From: Tricholoma matsutake
Lineage: Eukaryota > Basidiomycota > Agaricomycetes > Agaricales > Tricholomataceae
Length of the DNA: 64,000 nucleotides
Direction: 5' to 3'
Assembly: GCA_026075535.2 (NCBI GenBank)
Contig: AP026541.1
Coordinates: 12,710,001-12,774,000 of the forward strand
In this document: positions 10,368 through 22,135 of the stretch, piece after piece
How the letters are laid out: each line of letters opens with the position of its first letter
Numbering within the stretch: the first letter of the stretch is position 1
The notes under the pieces: model-generated
What the model was told of the DNA's origin: nothing
The model's database searches: none
The model's input: the letters and a program-made list of their open reading frames with translations, nothing else
Made by a program: the position numbers and the translations under genes

Positions 10368-11924
10368 GGGATGGCAGCAGCAGAGAAAGGAAGAGCAGCA
10401 GCGGCAAAGGCATGAGGAGTGGCAGTGGCAATGGCAGCAGCAGCAGCACTGGCAACGGCCAAGATGCGGGCCCAACCAGAAGCATCAGGATCCAGACTTC
10501 CAGCCCCAGCCCAGCTACCAATGCTGCCAGCAATCACAGTGAGACCCAGGCTGTGAGAGGTGCAGAGTAGCAGGGGATTGGAGCAGGATTTTGATGAGGA
10601 GATGGAGAGTGATGCCGGTGCCAATCCCAGGATGGCACGGAAGCGGCACAATGCAGCAAGGGCAGCACAAGGAGCACCCCAGCGAGGGAGTTTGTGAATG
10701 ACGCCATGTGCACGATGTGTCAGGCTTAGGCGTGAGTGTTGGGAGCAGGTGAATGGGAAAATGGCCTGCTACTTCTGTGGGAAAGGGAAAGTTCGGTGCG
10801 ATCCAGAGGACATGGATCAAGTGCTGAGAACCAAGAAAGCAAAAGGATCGGCAAGAAGAAAAGGAAAGAAGGTGTGATTTTCCAGTGAAGACAGTGGAGA
10901 GGAATTGTCTAGGCAGTTCACTGCAAGCCAAAAAGGAAAATCCAAAGGTTAGTTCTTCCATATCATGACACATAAAACCACTAACATGTATACCCATAGC
11001 TGTGGAAGAGGATATCGACATGGCCGATCCCAAGCCCGAGCCGACTGCCCTCCCTGCCCTGACTCCCTACCCCTCTGCCGGTGACTACACCACCTTCACT
11101 GGATGTCTATACCAACTGGAGGAAGACATGTACAAGCATGCATGGTGGAATGAAGAGTCATTTGTAGAGTCCTGACTCCACATACAAGAACTCTGGGACA
11201 CGGTCGACTTGCTTCAAAACAGGGTGCACAGCCCATTACATTGTACAATGGTTACATGGCTGGGCAGGTGGTTCGCCTTGAGAGGACTCCAAGCAGGAGG
11301 GCAGAGGTGGATTGGGAAGAAATGACAGATGCCGAGGAAGGTGATGCTGCTCCCGGTCCCACTCCTGTTCCTGCTCCCGGTCCTGTTCCTGCTCCTGCTC
11401 CCACTGCCACTGCCACTGCCACTCCTGCTCCTGATCCTGCCCCAACTCCTGCTCCCACTCCCGTTGCCGCTCCTGCTGCCAGCAACAAAGACAAACAGAT
11501 GGCAGAACTGGTTGAGGAGGGGGGATTTGTCAAGGGTAACACTGAGCCTGAGCATGGTGAGGAGGGACTGGCTGTGCCAGAAGAGGTGGCAGGGGAAGCA
11601 TCCTTGGCTGGCACCCCCCCCATCCAAATTATTCCCGCCACACCACAGGATTCTCCAAGAAATGGTACAGTCCACAACATCAATGGCCACACCACTCCCT
11701 CTCCTCTTCCCCCCAATGTCGCTCGCCGAGCCCGAGCCTGCCACCCCAGCATTGGCACTTACCCCACCGGCATCGGCAGTCGATGTAATCACCTCACCCC
11801 GGCCCTCCCCTCCCCCTGCACAGCTGCGCCGATCCCCATGCGGGCTGACCCCTGGTCCATCTGGACTACGTTCCAGAAGTACCACCCCTCAGCCAAACCC
11901 AAGGAAGAGAGCAGGAAAATCTGA
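10368..11924 (+). pseudogene. Cys-cluster (zinc-finger-like) protein with Pro/Ala-rich tail, broken
   Basis: A readable exon (about 10640-10947) encodes two CxxC units in the arrangement CARCVRLRREC...CYFCGKGKVRC, then a Lys/Arg-rich stretch. This resembles Agaricomycete Zn-cluster-like DNA-binding proteins. A GT-AG intron (10948-10999, with CTAAC near the acceptor) joins it to an acidic segment AVEEDIDMADPK. The frame continues, after a one-base slip near 11215-11235, into the ORF 11241-11924 with its (PA/PT)n repeat at 11350-11480. TGA codons at 10695 and 10875 and one near 11174 interrupt it, probably former Arg codons. Gypsy B lies immediately upstream and may have removed its promoter or 5' exon. 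Function is not known. Confidence 0.55.
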
Positions 11925-11945
11925 GGACAGAGGGGAGATGAAGTG

Positions 11946-12134
11946 AGGCAGAAAAGAATAGATGTGATTTGGCATGTACATAAAAGTTGGACTATCTTTT
12001 TTTTCACATTACATAGTGTTTTATTTGTAAATCTATGCAGCAAATTTCACTTTTTTAATTCTCTGTCTCCTCCCAATGGCCTGGGTTGAAATGGCTTCCT
12101 GCTGTGCAAGGTCATCGGCTGTCCTTCAGATAGG
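11946..12134. other. Short intergenic stretch
   Basis: T-rich run near 11998-12006 and no gene. It separates the Cys-cluster gene from the tail of the minus-strand gene. Confidence 0.5.
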
Positions 12135-14696
12135 TCATGCCCATGCCGAGGATGGATTTGCTGCTGATCCTGATGTTGCTGTTGCCGATCCTACTGGTGC
12201 TGCTGCTGATATTGGTGTTGCCGTTGCCGATCCTACTGGTGTCGCTGCTGATATTGGTGTTGCTGTTGCTGATCCTACTGGTGCCATTGCCAATATTGGT
12301 GTTGCCATTGCCGATCCTACTGGTGTCGCTGCTGATATTGGTGTTGCTGTTGCTGATCCTACTGGTGCCATTGCCGATATTGGTGTTGCTGTTGCCGATC
12401 CTACTGGTGCCGTTGCCGATATTGGTGTTGCTGTTGCCGATCCTACTGGTGCCATTCCTGATATGGGTGTTGCCATTGCCAATGCCACTGTTGCCAATGC
12501 CAATGCCACTGTTGCCATTGCCAATGCCACTGTTGCTGTTGCCAATGCCACTGTTGCCATTGCCAATGCCACTGTTGCTGTTGCCAATGCCACTGTTGTT
12601 GCTAAAGCCCTTGCCCTTGCAATAGGATGCTCCATCCAATTTCCCTCTAAAAGTGGTTGAGGCTTAGGGCATTGTGAGCTCTCTTGAGGTATATCCAACA
12701 GAAATGGATCAATTGGGCATGGGGGATCATTTACAATGGCATTTCCAGCTGATCCAGGCATGATGTATCTCATGTAAATGTGTCGAGGAATGAGATACTC
12801 TGGTTCACCATCACTAGGACCATTAATTGGCTGTGGTTGAGTGACACCAACCATGCAGAGGCTGTCCATTGTCATTTGATCCACTTGGACATATTGTGAT
12901 TCAGTTGTATCAGAATTTGGGGTCTGTCCTGCTGTTGATATTTGGCGAGCTTCCTTGCGCTTGGGTTTGCCTTTGACAACTTTTCTGCCTGTTGATGCAG
13001 CAGGCGGTTCGGCAGTGGCAACGGCCTCCAGTTTGGTGCTGGCTTGAGGATCAGCATCAGCATCATCATTTCTTTGGCCCCTGTGGTTTGCAGAAGGCAG
13101 TTTGGCATTTGCAACAGCCCCAAGCTTGGTGCTGCTATGAGGATCGGGATCATCATTTCTTCGGCCCCTGCATTTGGAAATGTGTCAGGAGGGTGAAGGG
13201 TTATTCAAATCATTCGGATAGTGTGCAGGAGCCACACTCCTGTCCATGGCTTTGATTGGTTTGAACTGTAACACACTTTCAGGGCCCTGCACTATTTGTC
13301 ACTGCAGAACATGGTCAAAGAAGTCTTCTATGACACTCTTGTGCATGTTCCATGGGTCTCTGATTTTGAACCTAGCTGGGAGATATTCCGGACTGACAAA
13401 TGATGATGTCCGATCTCCAATTGCTTTGAATGGGATATGGCGACTATGACCATTGTTTGCTAGTTCTGCAGGAGATAAGTAACGGTTTGTGGAATAGGAA
13501 GTCAACATACTGTAATGCTGGCCAACATACAACATAAACCATTCTTCCAGCTCTTTTTTCTTGAATTGTGATCTTTTCCATGATGTGGGAAGGATTGGGA
13601 AGCCATCGTTAGTCATTGTTAATTGGGTTAGTGTTGCATTATGTTGCATTGCTGACCTTGAAGCAAGGTGTGATGGGCGTACAAACTTGATATAACTCAT
13701 AAAGTTTCGCTTCAGTTCAGTTACTTGATCATAATACATGTCCAGAAACAATTGTGCAGGGGTGGCTATCAGAGAGGCAACATTTTTGTGACTGGAGTCG
13801 GCATCGGCATCGGCATCGGCATCGCATTGGCAGTAAATAATTCGGGGACTCATCAACAACCATCAAACCATTAGGTGCAGTATAGGCTGTAAATGTCACA
13901 GACAACACCCCCATTTCCAGCCACTGTTGTTGTGCATTCTCCACCACACATTTAAGGAGGTATTTGTCTGCTAGACTGTGAAATGTTCATTATGTCCAGC
14001 AATGGCAACAGCAATGGCATCGGCTTCAACTTACACTTGCTTCATCTGCTTGGGATATCCTTCCTGCATCATTTTCTCCTGTTCGACTTCAAGGATGGCT
14101 TTCTCCTCTGCATTCATGGTGTTGAAAACATGGTTGATAGCTGGCAGTCATGCTTGGAACCATCCTGGTGTACTTGTGGTGGCATCCTCAACACCTAACA
14201 GGTTTGCGATCTGTTGGAAAACTTGGTCCCAGTACAAGCTCCAAATGACTTCCGACCGCTTTACTTTGAAGTGGTTCAATTTCCGTGAGAGGCCTTTGGT
14301 CATTTGCCAGTTGTTGGAAAGCCAGGTTGTTAGTTCCTGGCGATGTGATTCAATAATACAACCTTCACATGCTTGTGAGTTTACCTTGGCACGAATGCGA
14401 CTCTCCTCCTCATCCATAGGGGCCCTGTCAATTGATGCCCAGTAGTTGAATATTGCTGGGAGGATGTTGCACTTGAGTATTTGCAATTGGCCAGCTTTCA
14501 ATTCCTGCGATCAGAATGCAACTTTATAAGGCTCAATGATCTTCCGCTCTTCAACTGTATATCTGCTTCCCTTCCGGTACTGTCTCAACCGCGGGTTCTC
14601 TGATGGCTCAGGCAGCATTGGGGGGGAATTGATGTGAAGGAAAGAATCATTCTTGTCATTGACATAAAACATATCATCAACACGAGGATCACACAA
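12135..14696 (-). pseudogene. KDZ-associated companion gene of unknown function, broken
   Basis: Minus-strand pieces run from 14696 downward. The first (14696-14511, with KGSRYTVEERKIIEPYK) continues through TGA at 14511 into 14501-14148 (ILPAIFNYW...WFQA), then through TGA at 14148 toward 13947-13299 (GVDESPNYLLP-type and FVRPSHLASRSA regions). Next comes a Lys-rich linker with an internal duplication (13160-12960), and a C-terminal tail (12884-12135) of Ala/Thr/Pro repeats. Three of the stops (14511, 14148, 13299) are TGA in positions that read on smoothly. I do not recognise a catalytic domain. The gene is divergent from the KDZ transposase that starts 95 bp away, and the two may share a promoter region and belong to one transposon. 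Confidence 0.55.
12165..12605. repeat. 42-bp and 21-bp tandem repeats in the companion gene
   Basis: Seven to eight copies of a 42-bp unit (VGSATATPISAMAP on the minus strand) lie at about 12165-12475. About six copies of a 21-bp unit containing ACTGTTGCCATTGCCAAT follow. Both preserve the minus-strand frame. Confidence 0.85.
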
Positions 14697-14730
14697 GGAT
14701 CACACAAGGATCACACAAGGATCACAACAG
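14686..14730. repeat. 11-bp direct repeats between two divergent genes
   Basis: GGATCACACAA is repeated about four times end to end, just upstream of both the minus-strand companion gene and the KDZ gene. It could be a transposase- or regulator-binding array. Confidence 0.6.
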
Positions 14731-14790
14731 GTCGATAGTACAATACCCCCATCAATAATTGGGTGTCATTGTGACTCACCCCAAATCATC

Positions 14791-17700
14791 ATGAGCCTAA
14801 CAAGAGTTCCTTACAAGTGAAAGAGAAGATCAAAGAAGACTGCCCCCCTGCATGAGGACAATGATGATGCAGTCGATACTGTTACACATGTAGAAGTTGA
14901 GGTCAACACAAAACATGGACCAAAAACAAAGCGCATCAAGGTCCCCCTGACTGCAGTGGAAGAACCAGGTCAATCAAATTCTGTTATACAGGATAATCCC
15001 AATGTTACTCCAGAATGGGACATGCAAGAACCTCAGGTGGCCACTGAGCTGACTTGGCCACACATCGGCATGGTTAGTTTCTGACACTGATTGCTTATGG
15101 AGCAAGGCTCATATACAAATAATAGAGACAGTGAGACTATGTACTGCAGTTTGTGGGATGAGTAGATGAATTGCTGCAAGCATCCCTTGCTCGGCAGGCA
15201 TGGTCGGTTGACAAACAAGTTTGCAACCACTGTCCATTCAATAAACAGGCAATTTGGCGATGCATTGATTGTTCACTGGGAAGCATGCTTTGCCACACAT
15301 GCATGCATGTAACCCACAGGCAGAATCCCTTCCATCGCATTGAATGCTGGACTGGCATGCACTTCTGCCGGGCTGAGCTATGAGAGGTCGGCACATACAT
15401 TTTAGTCCAGCACCAGATGGATCAGCTGATTTGCAATGCTCTGAACTTCCAATTGAAATATCTGGAGACATTTGAAGATGTGAAGGATAAAGCAGAGCAA
15501 GAGTCAGCCAATTGGCAGGCAAATGATCAGAAATGGCACCGGCAGCAGCAGCAGCACCGGCCCTCTTCACCTGACTCAACCTCGAACACCTATAATGAGT
15601 CTCAGGCCGACGACTGGGCCACAGATGAAACTGGGGCCAACTCAGCATTTTTTAATCACCTTGATGCCCTTTGGCATCAAGGGAAGGGGAATATTGATGT
15701 TGAGAACAGTTTCCAAGACTTCTTTGATGGCAATGACAAATCTGAAGTTGAGCATGCCGATGACGACCTCCATGGGTTTCAACCATATTTGCCTAATCCT
15801 AATCAAACTGCCGATGCCATACCTCCTGCCGATGCCATCCCTCCTGCTGATGCCGTCCCTCCTGCTGATGCCCTCAACAACAGTTATATTTGTGTGGTCC
15901 ATACAAATGGGATACATCACTTAGTGATGGTTACCTGCCAGTGTCAGGGGGAACACCAAATTCCCTTGGACCTGGTAACCAGTAACTTACTACCCACAAG
16001 CTTCGCCAACATATGGACTCTGTTCACCGTGCAGGTCCTAGACCATTTTCGGCTCTGTAATCTGGAATTAAAGGCATTGGCCTATCAGTTTTACCAGCTG
16101 ATTCGGCGTGTAACATTGCCGATGAGGCCTGCCAAAGTGGTCAATCTCTATCATGAGCTTCGGTGCATGTCCCGCTTATGGCATTGGATGAAAAGATTGA
16201 AGTGGGCAGGGTATGGACACAATCAAAGAGATCCTTTGAATCCTGAACCAGGACCACTTGCCAATTTCTGTCCAGCCTGTCCTCAAGTAGGCATTAATAT
16301 ACTGGGAAATTGGAAGGACGATGTGAACCAGTGGGTGTCAAAATACCTTGGTGCAGTGGCATCTAAAATGATACTATGGATTTCAGATTTGTTTTCAAAC
16401 ACATATTCATGGCCAATGGCAATTTCAAAGCTGATCATGTTTGGCAGAAAAACTCCGATACTGATATATGGCTATGGGATGGAGGTGGGATGGCCCCAAA
16501 TCGGGCTGAATATGAGCTGTTTCTCCAAGCTGCCATAGAATGATTAACGGTAGGTACCTTCCCTTGGTGGTGGCCAATGCTGTTCCCGATGCTGCCCCCA
16601 AAGCCAGTCTGATTTGTATTTGGGTTTCCAGAAGGCTCCTTGCAAAAATAAATTCCTAGCTGTTGTGAATGCTTTTCTGGTGTTGAAGGCATGTGACAGG
16701 ACTGGAGTAGCAGCCATTGCATGTGCATGGCATGGATGTTATGTGCCCAATGCATTGGTAGACCTGTTTTGTGGAGAACAGCAAAAGAATGTCGACTTTG
16801 CTTTCCTTCAAGCGCTGAAGACCACCAGAGTTGACCCTCAACAGGGAGTCATGCTCATTTACGACATTGTCTGCCAGTACATTATCCACCTTCGGGAACG
16901 TATTGGTGCCCATCTTCCAGCTGGCTTGACCATTGACCAGGCCATTGGGCTTTTGGATGTTCATGGCCACAAGGATGAATGCTTTTTTCGCTATGCTCTG
17001 TCTTTCATTCCAGGGTCTGGCATTGTAGCAGGAGAAATACTTGAGTCTATGTGGGCATCACTAAAATCCATTTCCCCGACAGTCAGAACAGCGACCTTGC
17101 CACATTGGGCTGAAATGCTTGATGATCATGCTACAGATTCAAATCACAAGAAAATGCTTGGCATGACAGTCACACTCTGCTCAAAATCTCAGGAAGCCCT
17201 TGAGAACTCTACACAACTTGGCCAATACCATGGCAGCATTTGGCCAACTGGCAATCAAACGATGGGAGGATGAAGTGAGGGCAGCAGAATCCTGGAGGCT
17301 CACAGATATCAGGGTAATGGATATGTATGCCACTCACATATCAGAAATGGCAGAGGCAGCAGGGACAGGATCAGCAGCAGGGATGGGATCAGCCTTAACT
17401 TCGGCATCGGCACTGGTTTAATCCATGGTTGAGGGGTGGATTGATTTTGCTATTCTTTTTGAACAAATGCAGTGAGTTGTACTGCCTACCACCAATCACA
17501 ACCCATCATTGATTGTCACCAGGATTGAATTATGAGACAAAGTCCGTCGACTTGGTAAATCACCTCACATTTCTGACACGCAAGCTGTTGAACAGGAGAG
17601 AGAAGCTCTCACATCTCACATGGTAACCTTAACACAGTTACAAAATGCTGCCAACATTGCCAATCATGACATTGCTCCCTCATGGATCACCCATGATAAT

Positions 17701-18574
17701 GAAGGGGAATTTGATACCCCCAGTGACCTGGATGATGACAGTGCTGTGGCATTGGGCCTGTCAGATCTCCCAGCCCACACACATGCTATTCCAGTTGAGG
17801 AGCAACAAGTATACCTCCCCTCTAATAGCAATCTTGTGGATGTAGAGATTAACCTCTGCAAGATCCAGGCAAACCAACTGCTGCACCAGCTGCAGGAGCT
17901 CATTGCTGACAAATCATTTCAATATTCACACATCATTCGAGTGGTGCCATGAAAGGGAGTTCGCACCTGGTCATGAGCTGTTGGTTAACAAAATTAGCTT
18001 GCATGGCTGAATGTATAACCATTGCCATAGCTGAATGCTGGCACTGGATTGTGATGATGACACATTGAGTATGTTTCAGCAGTTATCCAAGGATGACCTC
18101 AATGCCAGCACAGCTATTTTGAATCCAAATGTACCTGGTTCCACCTCTGTTTGTCTGTCCTGGATTTGGCATAATTCCCACATTCGTACTGGTCTCATGG
18201 CCGATGCCATTCCCATTCCTGTTCCCGATGCCGTTGTCAATGCTGGCCAATTCTGGGAATGTAAATATATTTTGTAGCCATCCGTATTCATCATACTAAC
18301 ATTTTTCATAGTCAGGTGAGTACATTGGCTTCATTCATGGGCTCAGAGAAATTGATGGAGAGAGGAATTTCTACTGGTCACATATGAAATGCAGTGGACT
18401 GTGTGGTATTTCATCTATCACAGCCAACAGTGGCAGTCAGCCTCACAGTCCGAGAATACCCTTCCTGGTCTGCTAGCCTATGCTAATCGCCAGCACGCTT
18501 CATGGTATGAATTAGCATTGAGGGCTGACAATGCATTTAGATCAACAAATGCCAATTATATCTCCCCTCTGTGA
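14791..18574 (+). pseudogene. KDZ transposase with CxC2 cysteine cluster (KDZ1), broken
   Basis: The start is ATG at 14791. Introns are inferred at 15073-15149, 16331-16386 and 16550-16631. A CxC2 B-box-like cluster (CNHC...CIDC...CHTC...HRIECW, 15222-15371) precedes the KDZ core. Core signatures are FKADHVWQKN, WHGCYVPNALVD, LIYDIVCQY and DVHGHKDECF, then PGSGIVAGEILESMWA, which holds the likely catalytic Glu. The C-terminal part includes KSFQYSHIIR (17905-17940), LTKDDL-type and EMQWTVWYFIY-type segments and ends at 18574. TGA at 14818, 15159, 15381, 16541 and 17950, plus a frameshift near 17200, break it. It would catalyse cut-and-paste transposition. Ala/Asp-rich PPADAI repeats (15810-15880) are inserted in a linker. 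Confidence 0.85.
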
Positions 18575-18625
18575 CTGAAAAGGGCCACATGTATTATGTA
18601 AACATGATTATCTTGATCACCAACC

Positions 18626-20422
18626 ATGACCACGTCGAACAAAAGTCTCTCAATCTTCAACCCTTTTTCTTTGCAATCGGGCCCAAAAGGGCAAGTCCAA
18701 ATGCAGACACAAGAGATCATTTGGTATGCAGAGTCCCGATTCCGTCAAGTTTTGTTGGAGTTAGACCAGGCAAACTTTGTAAAACAACGTTGGATGCAAA
18801 AAATTCTCTATGCCGAGCTTGTATGTTGAGATCTTTCCTAAAGGAAGTAAGTATACATCACTGACAAGTATGACAGATGTATGTCATGTCTTGGATCGGC
18901 ATTGGCACCTCCATTGGCCTTATGATGGATGTGCCGATCCTTCTTTGGTCCTTGGCTGACAGTCTTGCAGATGTGAATTTGGACCACCTACCCCTTGGAT
19001 ACCATCCATCTCTCTTGGCCTCGTTGGATGATGGTGTTGCCAGCGATGGTCCTAGCCATCTGGTGGATTCATATGTATGTGATTGGTGGAGCCACAATAG
19101 TGAACTGGCACCAGGACAAATTTTTGCCAGTGACACCCTGGATAAGTGCTTCGATAGCTATCGGCAGTATATCCCTGCCCCTGTGATCACCAGCTCACCG
19201 CTCACCGATAGCCAGCCAGCAGACAATGCTGGTGATGGCCAAGCTGACTGCCGATCTTGCATCGACCTGCAGGCTCTCATTGGGGATTTGTTCAATGAAG
19301 CATGTGGGATGCGGGACTTCATAGATGGCTGTGATGAATGCAAATGTCAGGCAATCAGCAGGGTTCCAACGGCTTCATGAGCTAGCCCTGCTCAAGGAGC
19401 TTCAGTCTGAACCACATAAGTTAACAACGGCAGCGGCAGTGGCATTGGCATCCAAAAACAACTGTGGACATGCTGGGAGATGGTTGGCCATAAGAAGACA
19501 ATTGGAACTGGTATCTGCACATGCACAGGCTGAACTTGAGTGCCTGAAGGCCCTTTCCCCAACCTCCTACAAGTGGACCTGGGGCGTTGATATTGCAGAG
19601 AATGAGGTTTTAGCAATCAATCAGGCAACCAAGGGCAAGGGAAAGGCACAGCATTCTGGGTATGCAGGGTCTCTACCTGATGGCACGCAGCAAAAGAAGG
19701 AGTGGTCAGGCACACCAAGTCTCCCAACAGTTGTCTCTACCTACAGTCGACCACCCATGGTTACTGGTCATGATGCTGGCCTATATTTTTCAGATGCTGA
19801 ATCCGATGTGTCCAATGCTGGGACTGCTCCTGTTGTTCCTGTCCCCGCTCCCGTTGCTTCAGTCCCCATTGCTGATGCCGATCTCTCCGCTGCCGATGCC
19901 AATTCCAATTCTGGCCCCATTCCCACTACCAATCCCATCCCCACTGCCACTGCCAATGCTGAGACACTCATGGTTTGGCAAGGTGAAGATGAGGTAGCAA
20001 ATGATGCTGATCAGCATACCGCCCTTCAGGCAGCCATGGCATATGGTTCTGATTCATCATCTGCCCCTACGGGTTCCCCAACCGGCATTGATGCTGCTGA
20101 CTTCTACCTCAATGATTCTACCTCTTCATCTCCACCCTCAAATCCCCTATCAGCTTTTGCCACCGCATCTGATGTGGAGGATGTTTTTCTCTCATCATCA
20201 GAGACAGATTCTACTGGACCTCGGGGTGAATCCAATGCTGATGCTGATGATGCTGGTGCTGATTCTGACAATTTTAGTGATGAGTCCCCCAGCACCTCCC
20301 AGATAGAGCACCCCACTCCTTCTCACATCACGCTGCCCATCTATACTCATGCAGACTTTGATTATGTTGATGACACTTGGTTGCATAGCTCTGATGATAT
20401 GGACACTACAGACAATGGATGA
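18626..20422 (+). pseudogene. Third gene of the KDZ1 region, acidic Ser/Ala-rich protein
   Basis: First exon 18626 to about 18820 (SRFRQVLLELDQANFVKQRW); an intron with a GTATGT donor and a GACAG acceptor ends near 18876. A second exon reads 18877 to about 19360 (VNLDHLPLGYHPSLLASLDD; SCIDLQALIGDLFNEACG). A one-base slip near 19345-19375 passes into the long frame 19325-20422 (FQRLHELALLKELQSEP; KNNCGHAGRWLAIRRQLELV). The last 200 aa are disordered, Asp/Ser/Pro-rich. I do not recognise the family. Its place 50 bp after the KDZ gene, on the same strand, suggests an accessory protein of the same element. Confidence 0.5.
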
Positions 20423-21567
20423 TGCTCATTTATTTCATTTACATATTCTATACATGAACATGTAGTAATAATTGTTGGTGCTTCTGGAACACTGAATGTT
20501 TTCTGCTCGATCCCTAATCCCGGTGCCGGTGCCATGCTCAATTCTGAATCTCTGAAGCCGATCTCTGATTTCATGAAGGTCTGTATTATGCGTCTGCTGC
20601 TGCTGATGTTGGTAAAATTTTAATTTCTGCTGCCAGTGCCAAAGGTCTGCATACAACAAATGAATGATTGCTAATTGAGGCATTTATCATACATGTCACT
20701 ATATAACCTTTGGCATCAGGAAATTTCCTTAGGCGGCATCGGCAGCATTGACCAACACCAATGGGGTTGGCAAGCTGATCCCATTTGGTAGGTAGGTCTG
20801 CACTATATAGAAAATCAGTATCATTGCCTATAGCTAGGCCATACAGTTTCCTATGCACATCTATACCAAGACTGTTAGCCTGATGCCAATGCCGTATATA
20901 TATGCCAATGCCAATGCCAATGCCAATGCCAATGCCAATGCCGAATACTGTGTCCAACACTATCTCATAGGTACAAGCAAGAATTGTAAAAGACCCGTTT
21001 GGTAGGTCTGCACTACATAGAATGAATTATTGCATCATTGCCCATAGCTAGGCCATACAGTCTCCTATGCACATCTATACCAAGCATTGTAATTCACTAT
21101 AGTACATGCAGCTAGGTCGTACTGTTATGGCAAAGTGGTGCCTGGTGCCAATGCCATACTTCTATGCCAATGCTGTTGCCAATGCCAATGCTGTTGCTGA
21201 GTACTGTGTACACTATCTCTGATCTGTATATTATTAACATTCTTCATAGTGTATCACAAGCAAGAATTGTAAAAGTGTATTCATTTGATACTAGTACATG
21301 TTATACATACTATGAGAGTGTTCGATGGCATCCACCAAACCTGTATCATTCAGTACACTGTATGCATTCGATAGACCATATTATTTGGTACATTGTAGCT
21401 TACCTATCTGTTGCATAAACGTCCATGGTAATTCTGAGTCAAACATGTGTGGTACTTGCATGACGAGATGCTCCATTGGAAGGACTTTTTATTAGCTTCT
21501 GGAAACCTGATCGCCTATTGACTCAGTTAGTTAACCAGCATTCACTGTCTTAATTTTCTACATTGAC
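20423..21567. repeat. Duplicated non-coding block with (GCCAAT)n
   Basis: Two related copies of about 170 bp (about 20788-20945 and 20999-21200) share GGTAGGTCTGCACTA, CATAGCTAGGCCATACAG and TCCTATGCACATCTATACCAAG. Each copy has a GCCAAT hexamer run (about 20903-20943 in the first, shorter in the second). No gene is visible. Confidence 0.6.
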
Positions 21568-22135
21568 TCAGTCCTTCTTACTCTTTCCTCTCATTGCACC
21601 ACTCTTCACCTTCTTCCTGCTCAGTTTCTTGGCAACCTGAAATGTACTCCTCATATTCTTCATCATTTCCTGTAGTACTCCCCCTTCTTGCTTCCTGTTC
21701 TCCTCATCTTCCTCTTCCATCCCTGATAGCTGGTTCAAAACATTACTCTCTGTTTTCCACACTGTTTTGGGGAGCTCAAAGGTTGGTGTCTCAATCACAA
21801 GTGGGATGTGTTGCATACTTGGGTCTGTAAGTATGTGGTGGAATGCAGGCAGGCCGAGGTAACCTCTGCATAAAGAGGTAAGCAAAGACAATACATGTAT
21901 AGCAAGAGAGAAGTGGGAAAAGGAAAGAGGGGAGCAAAAGGGGACCTACATCCCGATGTTCTTGTGGTGGTCATGTTTGGAGTTGAGTTCCATTTTTGAG
22001 TCATTGAGGTGCATGCCTCAGAGTTAGGATAGGCCTACTTGAGTATCAAATTTTTCCACTATGATTTTAAACTGCTTCTTGTAGTTGTATATTTGTAATC
22101 TTGAGTTGAGTCAAATGACTTACGAGTAGCACTGG

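Noticed and set aside
12076..12660. 194-aa plus-strand ORF of VADPTGAIADIGVA repeats
   Set aside because: The 42-bp repeat keeps several frames open on both strands. The minus strand continues into non-repeat sequence of a larger gene, so the plus frame is taken as a shadow.
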